From Pantoea sp. BAV 3049 (GTDB taxonomy: Bacteria; Pseudomonadota; Gammaproteobacteria; Enterobacterales; Enterobacteriaceae), in contig NZ_WHOY01000031.1 in the NCBI RefSeq assembly GCF_009765445.1, positions 142,978 through 206,977 on the forward strand: a stretch of DNA of 64,000 nucleotides. The letters are read 5' to 3'. The notes below the pieces were generated by a model. That model ran no database searches. It saw only the letters and a list, made by a program, of their open reading frames with translations, and was not told the DNA's origin. Below, one piece after another: positions 9,562-17,953 of this stretch. The stretch's first letter is position 1. Every line of letters starts with the position of its first letter. The position numbers were made by a program, and so were the translations under genes.

Positions 9562-10107
9562 TCAGTCCATTTTATCGATCGAGATTGCTAATGTGTTAAA
9601 ATGCACGCTAAATGCTATCGGATCTCCCGGGACTATCTTTCTCCACCAGGATTTCTTTTTGTGCTTTTCAGAAAGTTCAACCGTGTCACTCCAGCCTGCC
9701 TTATCAATTTCCCGATAGGCTGCTGTTACCCCCAGAGCAATGGCATCTTTACCTGGCGTAAGTGTAATTATTCTGGTTTCACCGGGTTTCAGTATCGCCT
9801 CATAAATTTTTGAGGATTCTTCTTTTAACTCTGGGTTGGTGTTATCTGTGATGGTGAAAAAATCACTGTTCTCAAAGTTATCTAAGGCCTTAAGTTCATA
9901 AATCGCGATACTTAAAGGCGCAGCCTCCCCTTTTTCATTAGGGTTAACATCGTCTGACGAGGTCAGGCTGACTTTGATTTTTTCAGATTTTTGCTCTTCT
10001 TTTGGTGCGGAAAAGCCGCAGCCAACCAAAAACAAGGATAAAAATAAAATAATCGTGTAGCGAATAACGCTTTCAGTATATTTAGTTGTTTTTCTAACTT
10101 GCTGCAT
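9562..10107 (-). CDS. tssJ: TssJ, outer-membrane lipoprotein of T6SS
   Basis: I chose the ATG at 10107 because GAGG lies 9 bases upstream and because it gives a standard lipoprotein signal: MQQVRKTTKY, a hydrophobic core, then the lipobox LVGC. The longer open frame to 10215 would run through a terminator hairpin (10191-10218). The mature domain is the beta-sandwich of the TssJ/SciN family; the segments PLSIAIYELKAL and LKPGETRIITLTPGKDAIALG fit it. TssJ binds the periplasmic end of TssM. The protein has 181 residues. Confidence 0.93.
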   Translation of the reverse strand: MQQVRKTTKYTESVIRYTIILFLSLFLVGCGFSAPKEEQKSEKIKVSLTSSDDVNPNEKGEAAPLSIAIYELKALDNFENSDFFTITDNTNPELKEESSKIYEAILKPGETRIITLTPGKDAIALGVTAAYREIDKAGWSDTVELSEKHKKKSWWRKIVPGDPIAFSVHFNTLAISIDKMD

Positions 10108-10190
10108 CTTGCTGTACCTCGGGCAACCTGGCCAGAAAAAGGTTTTCCGGAATTTCCCGCTGCCGAAACTGGTAGCCTGACTGAGTGAAA

Positions 10191-10218
10191 AACTTGCCAC
10201 CCCGAAAGATGGCAAGTT
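10191..10218 (-). terminator. Rho-independent terminator after hcp
   Basis: On the minus strand a perfect 9-bp stem (AACTTGCCA at 10218-10210 with TGGCAAGTT at 10199-10191) encloses a 10-base loop and is followed by T3 (five T in all with the stem end). It lies 22 bases after the hcp stop and before the tssJ start. It probably makes hcp the end of the abundant transcript and lowers tssJKLM expression. Confidence 0.8.
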
Positions 10219-10240
10219 TACTCACAAACCTGAAAGCAAA

Positions 10241-10726
10241 TTAGCTGCTCAGGTTAGCTTTAACGTCATAGCTTGCAGAGATAACACCAGATTTGGAGCC
10301 TTCTGAATTCTGCATGACGTAGTCCTGGGTCACTTTAGTGAAGGAGAACTTCACCAGTTCGCGTGGACGAGTTTCATCTTCTGAAGAACCGGCCATATCA
10401 ACGCGGGTAATGATGACATCAGTAAATTTGATGGTCAGGTATTCCAGCGGATCGCCACCTGCTTTGCGAACAACGAAAGTAATGTTTTTGATGTGCTTAC
10501 CGGAAAGGCAGTAGCTCAGCAGGTTAGGGCTGGCTTTGTCGGTGTAGTGAGTAAAGCAGAAATCATCAACAGATGCTTTACCAGAACCGCCGCCTGAACC
10601 ACTGTGCATATTAGAATGCTGAGCAACATCCCACTGCCAGCTAAGAACTTCAATTTCGTTAGTATGTGTAGCATCCAGTGATTCACCTTCGATGCCATCG
10701 ATTTTTAAGAACATATCTTGTGCCAT
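10241..10726 (-). CDS. hcp: Hcp (TssD), T6SS inner tube protein
   Basis: The 161-residue protein opens MAQDMFLKIDGIEGESLD and contains the Hcp features WQWD, the Gly/Ser loop HSGSGGGSGKAS, and the late block PRELVKFSFTKVTQDY. It stacks as hexameric rings to form the tube and can carry effectors. I chose the ATG at 10726 because GGAAATTATC precedes it; an in-frame start at 10747 adds seven residues not seen in Hcp. It stands alone between a stem-loop (10853-10880) and a strong terminator (10191-10218), consistent with high separate expression. Confidence 0.96.
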   Translation of the reverse strand: MAQDMFLKIDGIEGESLDATHTNEIEVLSWQWDVAQHSNMHSGSGGGSGKASVDDFCFTHYTDKASPNLLSYCLSGKHIKNITFVVRKAGGDPLEYLTIKFTDVIITRVDMAGSSEDETRPRELVKFSFTKVTQDYVMQNSEGSKSGVISASYDVKANLSS

Positions 10727-10852
10727 GATAATTTCCTTATTAAGCACTTATTGAAAGCGTTACACGTATATGTAACGACCTGGTAAAACAGTGAACTTTG
10801 CTGAGTTAACAGCAAATATTCCCTGCTAATAACTTTTAAAAGGTTTTTCGTC

Positions 10853-10880
10853 AGCCCGTTACCCGATAAAAGAACGGGCT
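10853..10880 (-). other. Stem-loop between tssC and hcp
   Basis: A perfect 8-bp inverted repeat (agcccgtt 10853-10860, aacgggct 10873-10880) with a 12-base loop lies 20 bases after the tssC stop. On the minus strand it is followed by GACGAAAAACCTTTT, so it lacks a clean T-run. It may be an attenuator or a processing/stability element that sets hcp message apart from tssBC. Confidence 0.6.
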
Positions 10881-10899
10881 TCAGATAATCCTTTTTTAA

Positions 10900-12399
10900 T
10901 TACGCAACGCCTTTCAGCGAAGGCAGTTTAGCAACCATACGCAGTGAAACAGTCAGGCCTTCCAGCTGGAAATGCGGACGCAGGAAGAATTTCGCCTGAT
11001 AGTAGCCCGGGTTGCCTTCCACTTCTTCAACCACAACTTCAGCCGCAGCCAGAGGACGACGTGCTTTGGTTTCGAAAGAGGAGTTAGCCGGGTCACCATC
11101 CACATAGTTCATCACCCAGTCGTTCAGCCAGCGCTGCATTTCATCGCGCTCTTTGAAGGTACCGATTTTGTCACGCACGATGCACTTCAGATAATGAGCG
11201 AAGCGCGAACAGGCGAACATGTACGGCAGACGGGCAGACAGGTTGGCGTTGGCCGTTGCATCGGGGTCGTAGTATTCAGCCGGTTTCTGCAGAGACTGAG
11301 CACCAATAAAGGCCGCATAGTCAGTGTTTTTACGGTGAATCAACGGAATGAAACCGTTTTTCGCCAGTTCAGCTTCACGACGGTCAGAAATCGCAATTTC
11401 CGTCGGGCATTTCATATCAATGCCGCCATCGTCGGTTGGGAAGGTATGGCATGGCAGACCTTCAACAACACCACCACTTTCCACACCGCGGATCAGCGTA
11501 CACCAGCCGTAATGTTTGAATGAACGGTTGATGTTCACCGCCATCGCATAGGCTGCGTTAGACCAGACATATTTGCTGTGGTCTGCGCCGTCAGTGGTCT
11601 CTTCAAAGTTGAAGTGATCAACCGGGTTGGTACGAATGCCGTATGGCAGACGAGCCAGGAAGCGTGGCATAGCCAGACCGATGTAGCGTGAATCTTCTGA
11701 CTGGCGCAGTGAGTTCCAGGCTGCATATTCCAGGTTCTGCGTGAAGATTTTGGTCAGATCGCGTGGGTTAGCCAGCTCCTGCCAGGAATCCATCTGCAGC
11801 ACGTTTGGTGATGCGCCGGTAATGAAAGGCACGTGCGCAGAAGCAGCAACTTTACCAATTGAAGACAGCAAATCCACATCTGGCGCAGTATGGTCAAAGA
11901 AGTAGTCGGCAACCAGACAACCGTAAGGTTCGCCACCGAGCTGACCATACTCCTCTTCATAAATCTGCTTGAATAAAGGACTCTGATCCCAGGCGATCCC
12001 TTTATAGCGCTTCATGTTACGTCTTAAATCGTCCTTTGAGATATCCATGAAACGCAGTTTCAGCTTCTCATCGGTTTCGGTGTTATTGACCAGATAGTGC
12101 AGACCACGCCAGGCGCTTTCCAGAGCCTGAAACTCCGGATGGTGTAGGATCAGGTTAATCTGCTCTGACAGTTTACGGTCAATCTCAGCGATAAATTTCG
12201 CGATGTTTTTGTAAGCATCGTCAGCAACGGTAATAGAGCTGGCCAGAGCCTGCTCGGCCAGTGTTTTCACCGCATTTTCAACAGCAACTTTTGCCTGGTC
12301 AGACTTCGGTTTGAATTCTTTATTTAATAAAGAATTAAAATCGCTATAAGTGGTAGTTGCAGCCGCTGCTTGCTTATTATTTTCTACTTTAATAGACAT
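10900..12399 (-). CDS. tssC: TssC (VipB), T6SS sheath large subunit
   Basis: The 499-residue protein starts at the ATG at 12399, which has GAAGGG four bases upstream. A TTG at 12420 overlapping the tssB end is the only upstream alternative. Typical sheath segments are LNLILHHPEFQALESAWRGL-like (EFQALESAWRGLHYLV), the block GMARFLAR-like (LAMPRFLARLPYG), and a C-terminus ending FFLRPHFQLEGLTVSLR. With TssB it polymerises into the contractile sheath, later disassembled by ClpV, whose gene lies upstream beyond the fimbrial operon. Confidence 0.97.
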   Translation of the reverse strand: MSIKVENNKQAAAATTTYSDFNSLLNKEFKPKSDQAKVAVENAVKTLAEQALASSITVADDAYKNIAKFIAEIDRKLSEQINLILHHPEFQALESAWRGLHYLVNNTETDEKLKLRFMDISKDDLRRNMKRYKGIAWDQSPLFKQIYEEEYGQLGGEPYGCLVADYFFDHTAPDVDLLSSIGKVAASAHVPFITGASPNVLQMDSWQELANPRDLTKIFTQNLEYAAWNSLRQSEDSRYIGLAMPRFLARLPYGIRTNPVDHFNFEETTDGADHSKYVWSNAAYAMAVNINRSFKHYGWCTLIRGVESGGVVEGLPCHTFPTDDGGIDMKCPTEIAISDRREAELAKNGFIPLIHRKNTDYAAFIGAQSLQKPAEYYDPDATANANLSARLPYMFACSRFAHYLKCIVRDKIGTFKERDEMQRWLNDWVMNYVDGDPANSSFETKARRPLAAAEVVVEEVEGNPGYYQAKFFLRPHFQLEGLTVSLRMVAKLPSLKGVA

Positions 12400-12416
12400 G
12401 ATTCCCTTCTTTTGAC

Positions 12417-12950
12417 TCAATCTTTCCGTGGAACATTGCCAGCTTCACTTTTTGGCTTTGGTTCTGCAGCCAGAGTGTTAAGCAGCGTTTTATCGTTCAG
12501 CACTTTCATAACCAGACTTTCTGCACCGGCTTTGCCGTCCATATAAGTCTGCAGGTTAGCCAGCTGCGTGCGGGCTTCCAGCAGTTGAGAAAGTGAGTCA
12601 ACTTTTTTAGCAATTTCGTCCGGAGAGAAATCATTGATACTTTCAAAGGTCATATCAATCATTAACTGGCCTTCACCCGTCAGCGTGTTCGCTACGGCGA
12701 AAGCAACTCGTGGTTTCATTGCCTTCATACGTTCATCGAAATTATCGATGTCAATACTCAGGAATTTACGATCCGCGACCGGTGGTAATGGCTCCAGAGC
12801 TTTACCAGACAGATCGGCCAGTACGCCCATAACAAACGGAAGTTCAATTTTCTTCTCGCTGCCATAAATTTCCACATCATATTCAATCTGAACGCGTGGA
12901 GCTCGGTTTCTTGCAATAAACTTTTGAGAACTATTATTAATAGCTGCCAT
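12417..12950 (-). CDS. tssB: TssB (VipA), T6SS sheath small subunit
   Basis: The 177-residue protein starts at the ATG at 12950 after AAAGGGACATC; a GTG at 12971 is an alternative. Family marks are RAPRVQIEYDVE, the stretch ELPFVMGVLADLSG, and SIDIDNFDERMKAMKPR. It lies 17 bases before tssC, so they form the usual sheath pair. The 141 bases upstream, after the fimbrial gene, hold a small inverted repeat (12997-13012) and must carry the promoter if tssB is not co-transcribed with the fimbrial genes. Confidence 0.97.
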   Translation of the reverse strand: MAAINNSSQKFIARNRAPRVQIEYDVEIYGSEKKIELPFVMGVLADLSGKALEPLPPVADRKFLSIDIDNFDERMKAMKPRVAFAVANTLTGEGQLMIDMTFESINDFSPDEIAKKVDSLSQLLEARTQLANLQTYMDGKAGAESLVMKVLNDKTLLNTLAAEPKPKSEAGNVPRKD

Positions 12951-13091
12951 GATGTCCCTTTCACTGTGCACTTTAAAGGATTAAATTTTAATTTTCATTG
13001 CCGTCTGGCAATAAATCACAAGGATTTTCTTCTGAATATTATTTGCACCCCGCCTGACCTACTGGCAGTCAATGCACCAACCCCCTTCATT

Positions 13092-13673
13092 CTATTTATA
13101 AACAAGCTCAACGCCAGCAAGTGATCTTAATTTTCCTGCCGTAACGGCATCACTGCCTTTGGCATAGTAGCTTGCTGTATATTGATGTGTTACATCACCC
13201 CCTGCGGAAGGGATAGCATAATCCTGTCCGCTGGTTGCATCATCAATAACGACCTGCGTTCCGTTTTCTTTACGAATTCTGACCTGAACATTTTCACTGT
13301 ATTCAGCCCCTGTCGTGTTGGTAAGATTTCCTGTATCTGTATCGGCCGCACTCAAGTTGCTGATAAACTTAACGGTCACAATACGATCGGACGGACAATC
13401 TTTCAGAGTAATGTCAAAATTTTTATTTCCGGCCTCGGAACCACTGACTTTCAACGCTGATGTGCTAATCGTGGGTAACAAAACCGTCTCTGAATAAGTT
13501 CCACTATTGACGCTTATATTGCAAGTCTCATCGTTATAAACGCCCTGAAAAAGTACATCAATATTACAGTTAATGCTGCAGGTCGTGTCCGCTTTTAACT
13601 GGAGCGAAACCAAAAGCCCAGAAAAAAGCAAAGTACTTACTGCATGACGTTTAAGTTTATTTAATGAGCGCAT
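13092..13673 (-). CDS. Minor fimbrial subunit (type 1 pilin family)
   Basis: This 193-residue protein has a signal peptide (MRSLNKLKRHAVSTLLFSG...LKA) and a FimA-type pilin fold. Conserved features are DETCNISVNSG, the paired Cys further on in TLKDCPSDR, the block GNLTNT, and a penultimate Tyr (VELVYK) in the donor-strand-complemented C-terminus. Three extra Cys near the N-terminus (TTCSINCNID) are unusual. The start overlaps the usher stop by 13 bases, so translation is coupled. It is probably a minor, tip-proximal or anchor subunit. The next gene downstream is tssB. Confidence 0.9.
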   Translation of the reverse strand: MRSLNKLKRHAVSTLLFSGLLVSLQLKADTTCSINCNIDVLFQGVYNDETCNISVNSGTYSETVLLPTISTSALKVSGSEAGNKNFDITLKDCPSDRIVTVKFISNLSAADTDTGNLTNTTGAEYSENVQVRIRKENGTQVVIDDATSGQDYAIPSAGGDVTHQYTASYYAKGSDAVTAGKLRSLAGVELVYK

Positions 13674-16291
13674 GTGACCTCCAGCTGAGCCATATTAGTG
13701 TCTTTCGCATCTGGCAACTTACTGCCCGGCAGAACACGACAGACTGTTGACTTGTCGCCCATCACATACAGCACATTATTGGTAGCATCCCAACCGCGAA
13801 TAAAGGCCTGTCCACCCTGCCCAACGATGCTCTGGCTTACCCCATCTTTATCGGCCAGTTCGGTACCAATTGGCATATAAGCGCCTTTATCATCCCTGAC
13901 CGTGATTACGGCAGGCGCACCGATAATCGTTTTCATGCTCACAAATGTTGCAGAACCAGCCCTTGGAACAACAATGCTTTCGCTTTCCAGAACATCAACG
14001 GTGTCAGGTAGCCCTTTTGCATCCACCGAAATCGAATTCTGACGATAAGCGGTCAGTGACGGCATGATGGCATAGCCATTGCTGTCAATTGTCGACCCGT
14101 AACCGTTTAGAATTTTAGCGCCTTCTCCACCCGGCACATCAATAATGGCAAACGCAGAGTCACCCAATTGCGGCCCAAGGGTCATACCGCCCCGATGGGC
14201 GACCAGACTGCCATTGGCCGACAATGACAGCTGCTTAGTCGAGTTACTGTCCATTGATGCCGTCATACCGACCTGGCCATAAGGCGAGCGATAGTTAACG
14301 TTCCCAGTTACGCCTTCCTGGCTTGACCCTTTGTTGTAGCGCCCCATCGAGGTGCCCACACCGTAATTCAGTTCATTTCTGTCACCCTGGCTACCGTTCG
14401 CACTGGCCTGCAGGGACGAGTTACCGGAATTATCATGTGTATAAGTCGAATAAATCGAGCTGAATACCGGTTTACTGTTAACATTATTCCACCCCAATGG
14501 CACATTGACAGAGAATGTGAAACTGTTCACATCTTTACTGTTGCCAGAACGCAAACGAGAAGCTGAAAGCGACCAGGAAAAATACCGTTCAGATTTGTTG
14601 TAGCTTAACGAATACTGTTTCGCAGATGGCCTTCCATCCCAGTAATTATAAATACTGCCGGATGCGTTAATGTAAGCGTTATTCCACAAGCGCTGACCCA
14701 TCGTCAGCGTTACTCTTTCGCGCGTGCGGTAATCCGCCTCATAATGAGAGTAACGGGAGCCATACCGATCAATGCTTGCTTCCCTGAAGGTATAAAACCC
14801 CTTCGTCGAGTAGCGATAGGCTGCTAACGTAAAGTCCGTATTAGTTGGTTCAATATATTTGCTGTAACCAATCCTGAAACTGTTGCCTGATTTTTTCTTG
14901 TCATCACGTAAATCACTCTGCGCATAGGTCCCATCCAGGGAAACACCACCAAACGGAGTATTGTAAGCATTTCCGATGGCCAGTGCCTGGTAGTGTTCAG
15001 AAGCCTGAAGCCCACCATACAGGGTATACATACTGGTCAGACCATACTGATAGACACCCTGTAACACTTCCGGATAACTGCGCAGCACATCGTCCCTTAA
15101 CTGCCCGACGGACAGACCAAACTGCGAAACACCTTCATGCAGCAGCATTGGCGGGGCCGAAAACGGTACATTCTGACTACGCTGCCGTCCGTCAGCCTCA
15201 GTAACGGTCAATAATAAATCACCGCCATAGCCCATCGCGCCAATATCAGTCAGTTCAAAAGGTCCCGGGGGAACCGTAGTTTCATAGATAACCTGACCAC
15301 GCTGCGTGACTGTTATTTTGGCGTTAGTTTCCGCATTTCCCCGCAGGACAGGAACATAATTGCGGATCCCTTCAGGCAACATCCGATCATCACTCTGCAA
15401 CTGCACACCGCGTAACGTGAAGCTGTCGAAAACATCGCCGCGGGTATTACTGTCCCCCAGCGTCAGCTGACTTTTTAATGGCGTGATATCAGTCTGCGCA
15501 TAACCCAACAGGTTTTGCGTGTGCATTCCGTCGTAGTTTGACCAGTTAGTGTTAAGCCGCTTTCTCAGACGCCATCCCGCAACGTTAAATCCCGCCAGTA
15601 CCCCAATATTATTGGTATAAGTGGTACTGTTACGACCACTGTAATTTCCTGACCCTGAATTCAGGGTATACAGGTTAGCGTTATAATCCAGGAAACCCGC
15701 AGTGACACCTGAATCCCAGGTATTAGGATCAATATAACCGCGAGGAAAATGAACTACGTTAACCTGAGGTACAACAATCGAAAGCAGGTAGTCGCCACCG
15801 TCATAGTTAACGGTACTGCCCGCGATAATATTCTGTAACCTGAGACATTCACCGGTTTCTGAACCAGTTTGTTGTTCCAGTTTCTTTTGCACTGCAGCAT
15901 CCAGCCTGATGCCCATGCGCTCGATTTCTGCCAGACTGAAACAGGCATGAGCGCTTGATTCCCCGGAGGAAGCAGTAAAACGAATAGTATACTTTCCCCG
16001 ATTTTCATTATTTACAACAACAATGACAGGATAGCTTCCCGGTGCCACATAGTTCCCTCTGTCATAGCGGGAAACATCGACGGCAGCTCCATGCATAAAC
16101 GATGGATTAAATTCAATAACAGCGGGTTCTGTAACAGCCAGTTCAGGAGGTGCTGCCATTGCTGCCCATCCTGCGGGGGCCACTACCACCGCACAAATAA
16201 TTTTAACCGTTGTTATTATTTTTCTGGACGAAAAGGCGCACGTCAGTGTGCTTTTCGGTTTTAGGCATAAACTCATTTCTGATTGATGCAC
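13661..16291 (-). CDS. Fimbrial outer-membrane usher (FimD family)
   Basis: The 876-residue protein has the normal usher length. It begins either at the GTG at 16291, which has GGAG eight bases upstream and is my choice, or at the ATG at 16276. The signal peptide is followed by the N-terminal chaperone-binding domain (EFNPSFMHG, CFSLAEIERMGI), the 24-strand barrel with the plug domain (PLKSQLTLGDSNTRGDVFDS), and C-terminal domains (ATFVSMKTIIGAPAV, then the Cys-containing end). The usher secretes and assembles chaperone-bound pilins. It follows the chaperone gene by 96 bases and overlaps the second subunit gene. Confidence 0.95.
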   Translation of the reverse strand: MHQSEMSLCLKPKSTLTCAFSSRKIITTVKIICAVVVAPAGWAAMAAPPELAVTEPAVIEFNPSFMHGAAVDVSRYDRGNYVAPGSYPVIVVVNNENRGKYTIRFTASSGESSAHACFSLAEIERMGIRLDAAVQKKLEQQTGSETGECLRLQNIIAGSTVNYDGGDYLLSIVVPQVNVVHFPRGYIDPNTWDSGVTAGFLDYNANLYTLNSGSGNYSGRNSTTYTNNIGVLAGFNVAGWRLRKRLNTNWSNYDGMHTQNLLGYAQTDITPLKSQLTLGDSNTRGDVFDSFTLRGVQLQSDDRMLPEGIRNYVPVLRGNAETNAKITVTQRGQVIYETTVPPGPFELTDIGAMGYGGDLLLTVTEADGRQRSQNVPFSAPPMLLHEGVSQFGLSVGQLRDDVLRSYPEVLQGVYQYGLTSMYTLYGGLQASEHYQALAIGNAYNTPFGGVSLDGTYAQSDLRDDKKKSGNSFRIGYSKYIEPTNTDFTLAAYRYSTKGFYTFREASIDRYGSRYSHYEADYRTRERVTLTMGQRLWNNAYINASGSIYNYWDGRPSAKQYSLSYNKSERYFSWSLSASRLRSGNSKDVNSFTFSVNVPLGWNNVNSKPVFSSIYSTYTHDNSGNSSLQASANGSQGDRNELNYGVGTSMGRYNKGSSQEGVTGNVNYRSPYGQVGMTASMDSNSTKQLSLSANGSLVAHRGGMTLGPQLGDSAFAIIDVPGGEGAKILNGYGSTIDSNGYAIMPSLTAYRQNSISVDAKGLPDTVDVLESESIVVPRAGSATFVSMKTIIGAPAVITVRDDKGAYMPIGTELADKDGVSQSIVGQGGQAFIRGWDATNNVLYVMGDKSTVCRVLPGSKLPDAKDTNMAQLEVTCAH

Positions 16292-16387
16292 CTGGTAAAC
16301 TCCTTTTTCCAGCTGGCTGCCGCCACTTTTTACGGACTGAGCATTCGCTCTCCCTGTCCGACTTTTTGCGCATTTATGCCGCGCGAT

Positions 16388-17137
16388 TTATTTCTTCTGC
16401 TGTAAAACCAATCCTTTTCCGCCAGTCACGCTCAGCTTACCGTTATAAGCTGAGCCATAATCATTGAGTAACCGGAAAGTCATCCCGGTCATGCCAGCTA
16501 CGCTACCCTTATTTTTCAAAAGAAAATCTTTGCTCTCTAAAGGTGCGATCATATCCGTATTCAACGCAGCCGATTTACCACCGATTTGAACTTCTGCACT
16601 GTCAAATGAGAGATAATAAGGTGTCGGGTTAGTGATCCGAATACCCGCACCATTGCTTAAAACTTCCCACTTAATTTTATCCGCCTCACCCACTCCAGAA
16701 CTGGTCAAGGCTTTCGGCCGATAGAATATTTTAATTCTGGTCCTGAACGCCAGCTCCAGACGGTCAACCTTTTCCATAGATTTCATAACCGGTGGGACTT
16801 CCAGCATATTGAACCAGAATACGGATTCCCTATCCTGAGGCAGCGCCATACCGTTATAAATCATTCTGACACTCTGACCTTTCCCCGGCTCAACCCGAAA
16901 AACGGGTGGAGTTACCATAAAAGGAACTTTCATCGAGTTAACATCTGCATTAGCATCTCCGTCATCAACCCATACCTGAACTAATGAAGCATTAGTTCCA
17001 CGGTTGTTCGTCCGGACATTCAGTTCTTTTTCATTACCCGGGAAAATAATACGCGTGCCACTAATTGTCATCGCCGCCTGGCCATTAGCAACCAGACATA
17101 ACATCATAAGGGCTGAGAAAGCTATTTTAACAAGCAT
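16388..17137 (-). CDS. Periplasmic fimbrial chaperone (PapD/FimC family)
   Basis: This 249-residue protein starts at the ATG at 17137 (a GTG at 17149 is also open). It has a signal peptide ending NGQAA, then the two Ig-like domains of PapD-type chaperones. Marks include GTRIIFPGNEKEL (chaperone G1/A1 region), RIIYN-like VRMIYNGMALPQDRESVFWFN and LAFRTRIKIFYRP with the conserved basic residues. It donates a strand to unfolded pilins and delivers them to the usher encoded next. It is separated from the major subunit gene by a large stem-loop. Confidence 0.95.
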   Translation of the reverse strand: MLVKIAFSALMMLCLVANGQAAMTISGTRIIFPGNEKELNVRTNNRGTNASLVQVWVDDGDANADVNSMKVPFMVTPPVFRVEPGKGQSVRMIYNGMALPQDRESVFWFNMLEVPPVMKSMEKVDRLELAFRTRIKIFYRPKALTSSGVGEADKIKWEVLSNGAGIRITNPTPYYLSFDSAEVQIGGKSAALNTDMIAPLESKDFLLKNKGSVAGMTGMTFRLLNDYGSAYNGKLSVTGGKGLVLQQKK

Positions 17138-17229
17138 ACGATTACCCACTAAGAGACAGACTCTTAATCAATTACCATTCAGGCCTCAGGTTTATCACTG
17201 ATAAACCCAAAACCTCATTAACTTTTGTG

Positions 17230-17270
17230 GTAAGAGCGACCGTTAGTGTTTACGATCCGGCCGCTCTTAC
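17230..17270 (-). other. Stem-loop between major pilin and chaperone genes
   Basis: A 13-bp inverted repeat (ggtaagagcgacc... at 17230-17242 and its partner at 17258-17270) has one G-U pair when read as minus-strand RNA and a 15-base loop. It follows the major pilin stop by 23 bases and lacks a T-run. In other fimbrial operons such a structure lets the major subunit message outlive or outnumber the downstream part; I infer the same here. Confidence 0.7.
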
Positions 17271-17292
17271 TGGCTAGCGCTCTAAGAGGCTA

Positions 17293-17862
17293 TTATGGGT
17301 AAGCCAGAGTAAACTGAGCTTTAGCATTTACTTTACCAGCGGTTGTCGCTGCAGTGGCATAATAACCACCGTAGTAACGCATAGTAGCAGTACCGGTGCT
17401 GCTGATAGTTGCTGCATCACCAGTCTGGCCTAAAGCCAGTGGCTCTTCATTGGAGTTGTAAAGACGAACTTCAACGTTACCCGCTGCAGGATCCGCGGTA
17501 GTTCCGCTATAAACGTTAGTCAGATTACCAGTTGTTGCATTGGTACCAGTACCACCAATTGCTTCAAAGTGAGCAGCAACCTGAGTGATTCCTGCGTCAG
17601 TTCCGGTTGGGCATCCGCTCACATTAATATCAAACAATTTAGAACCACCGGTAGCACCTGGTGAAGCCAGGGTTGTGGTAGACAGAGTTGGCAGGGTTAC
17701 AACGATAGCCTGGCTATCTGCATCAATTGAACAGGTTTCGTTAATCAGTTCACCGTTGAATTCAACAGTACCCTGAGTTACTTCGCCTGCGGCGTAAACG
17801 AAAGAAGAAGAAGCCATCATACCCAGTGCCAGTGCACATACAGTCAGTTTAAAATTACGCAT
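17293..17862 (-). CDS. Major fimbrial subunit (FimA family)
   Basis: This 189-residue protein has a clear signal peptide (MRNFKLTVCALALGMMASSS...VYA) and a type 1 pilin domain: GTVEFNGELINETCSID with the first Cys, DINVSGCPTG with the second, the block GNLTNVYSG, and the C-terminal FTLAYP with penultimate aromatic Tyr. It is rich in Ala, Thr and Gly as FimA proteins are. It is first in the four-gene fimbrial operon and lies only 91 bases after the clpV stop, with no clear terminator between, so it could be expressed with clpV or from its own promoter in that gap. Confidence 0.94.
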   Translation of the reverse strand: MRNFKLTVCALALGMMASSSFVYAAGEVTQGTVEFNGELINETCSIDADSQAIVVTLPTLSTTTLASPGATGGSKLFDINVSGCPTGTDAGITQVAAHFEAIGGTGTNATTGNLTNVYSGTTADPAAGNVEVRLYNSNEEPLALGQTGDAATISSTGTATMRYYGGYYATAATTAGKVNAKAQFTLAYP

Positions 17863-17953
17863 GTAAAAATTTCCTATTTAAATATAAATTAATTGCATTC
17901 GGCGCACACACCCTGTGTTTGCCATTTCCATTGCTATTCTATTGCACTAGTGT

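Noticed and set aside
10108-10215. N-terminal extension of tssJ
   Set aside because: The extra 36 codons run through a terminator hairpin and would hide the lipoprotein signal.
13092-17862. Fimbrial operon as a curli or type IV pilus system
   Set aside because: The PapD-type chaperone, 24-strand usher and FimA-type pilins with paired Cys fix it as chaperone-usher.
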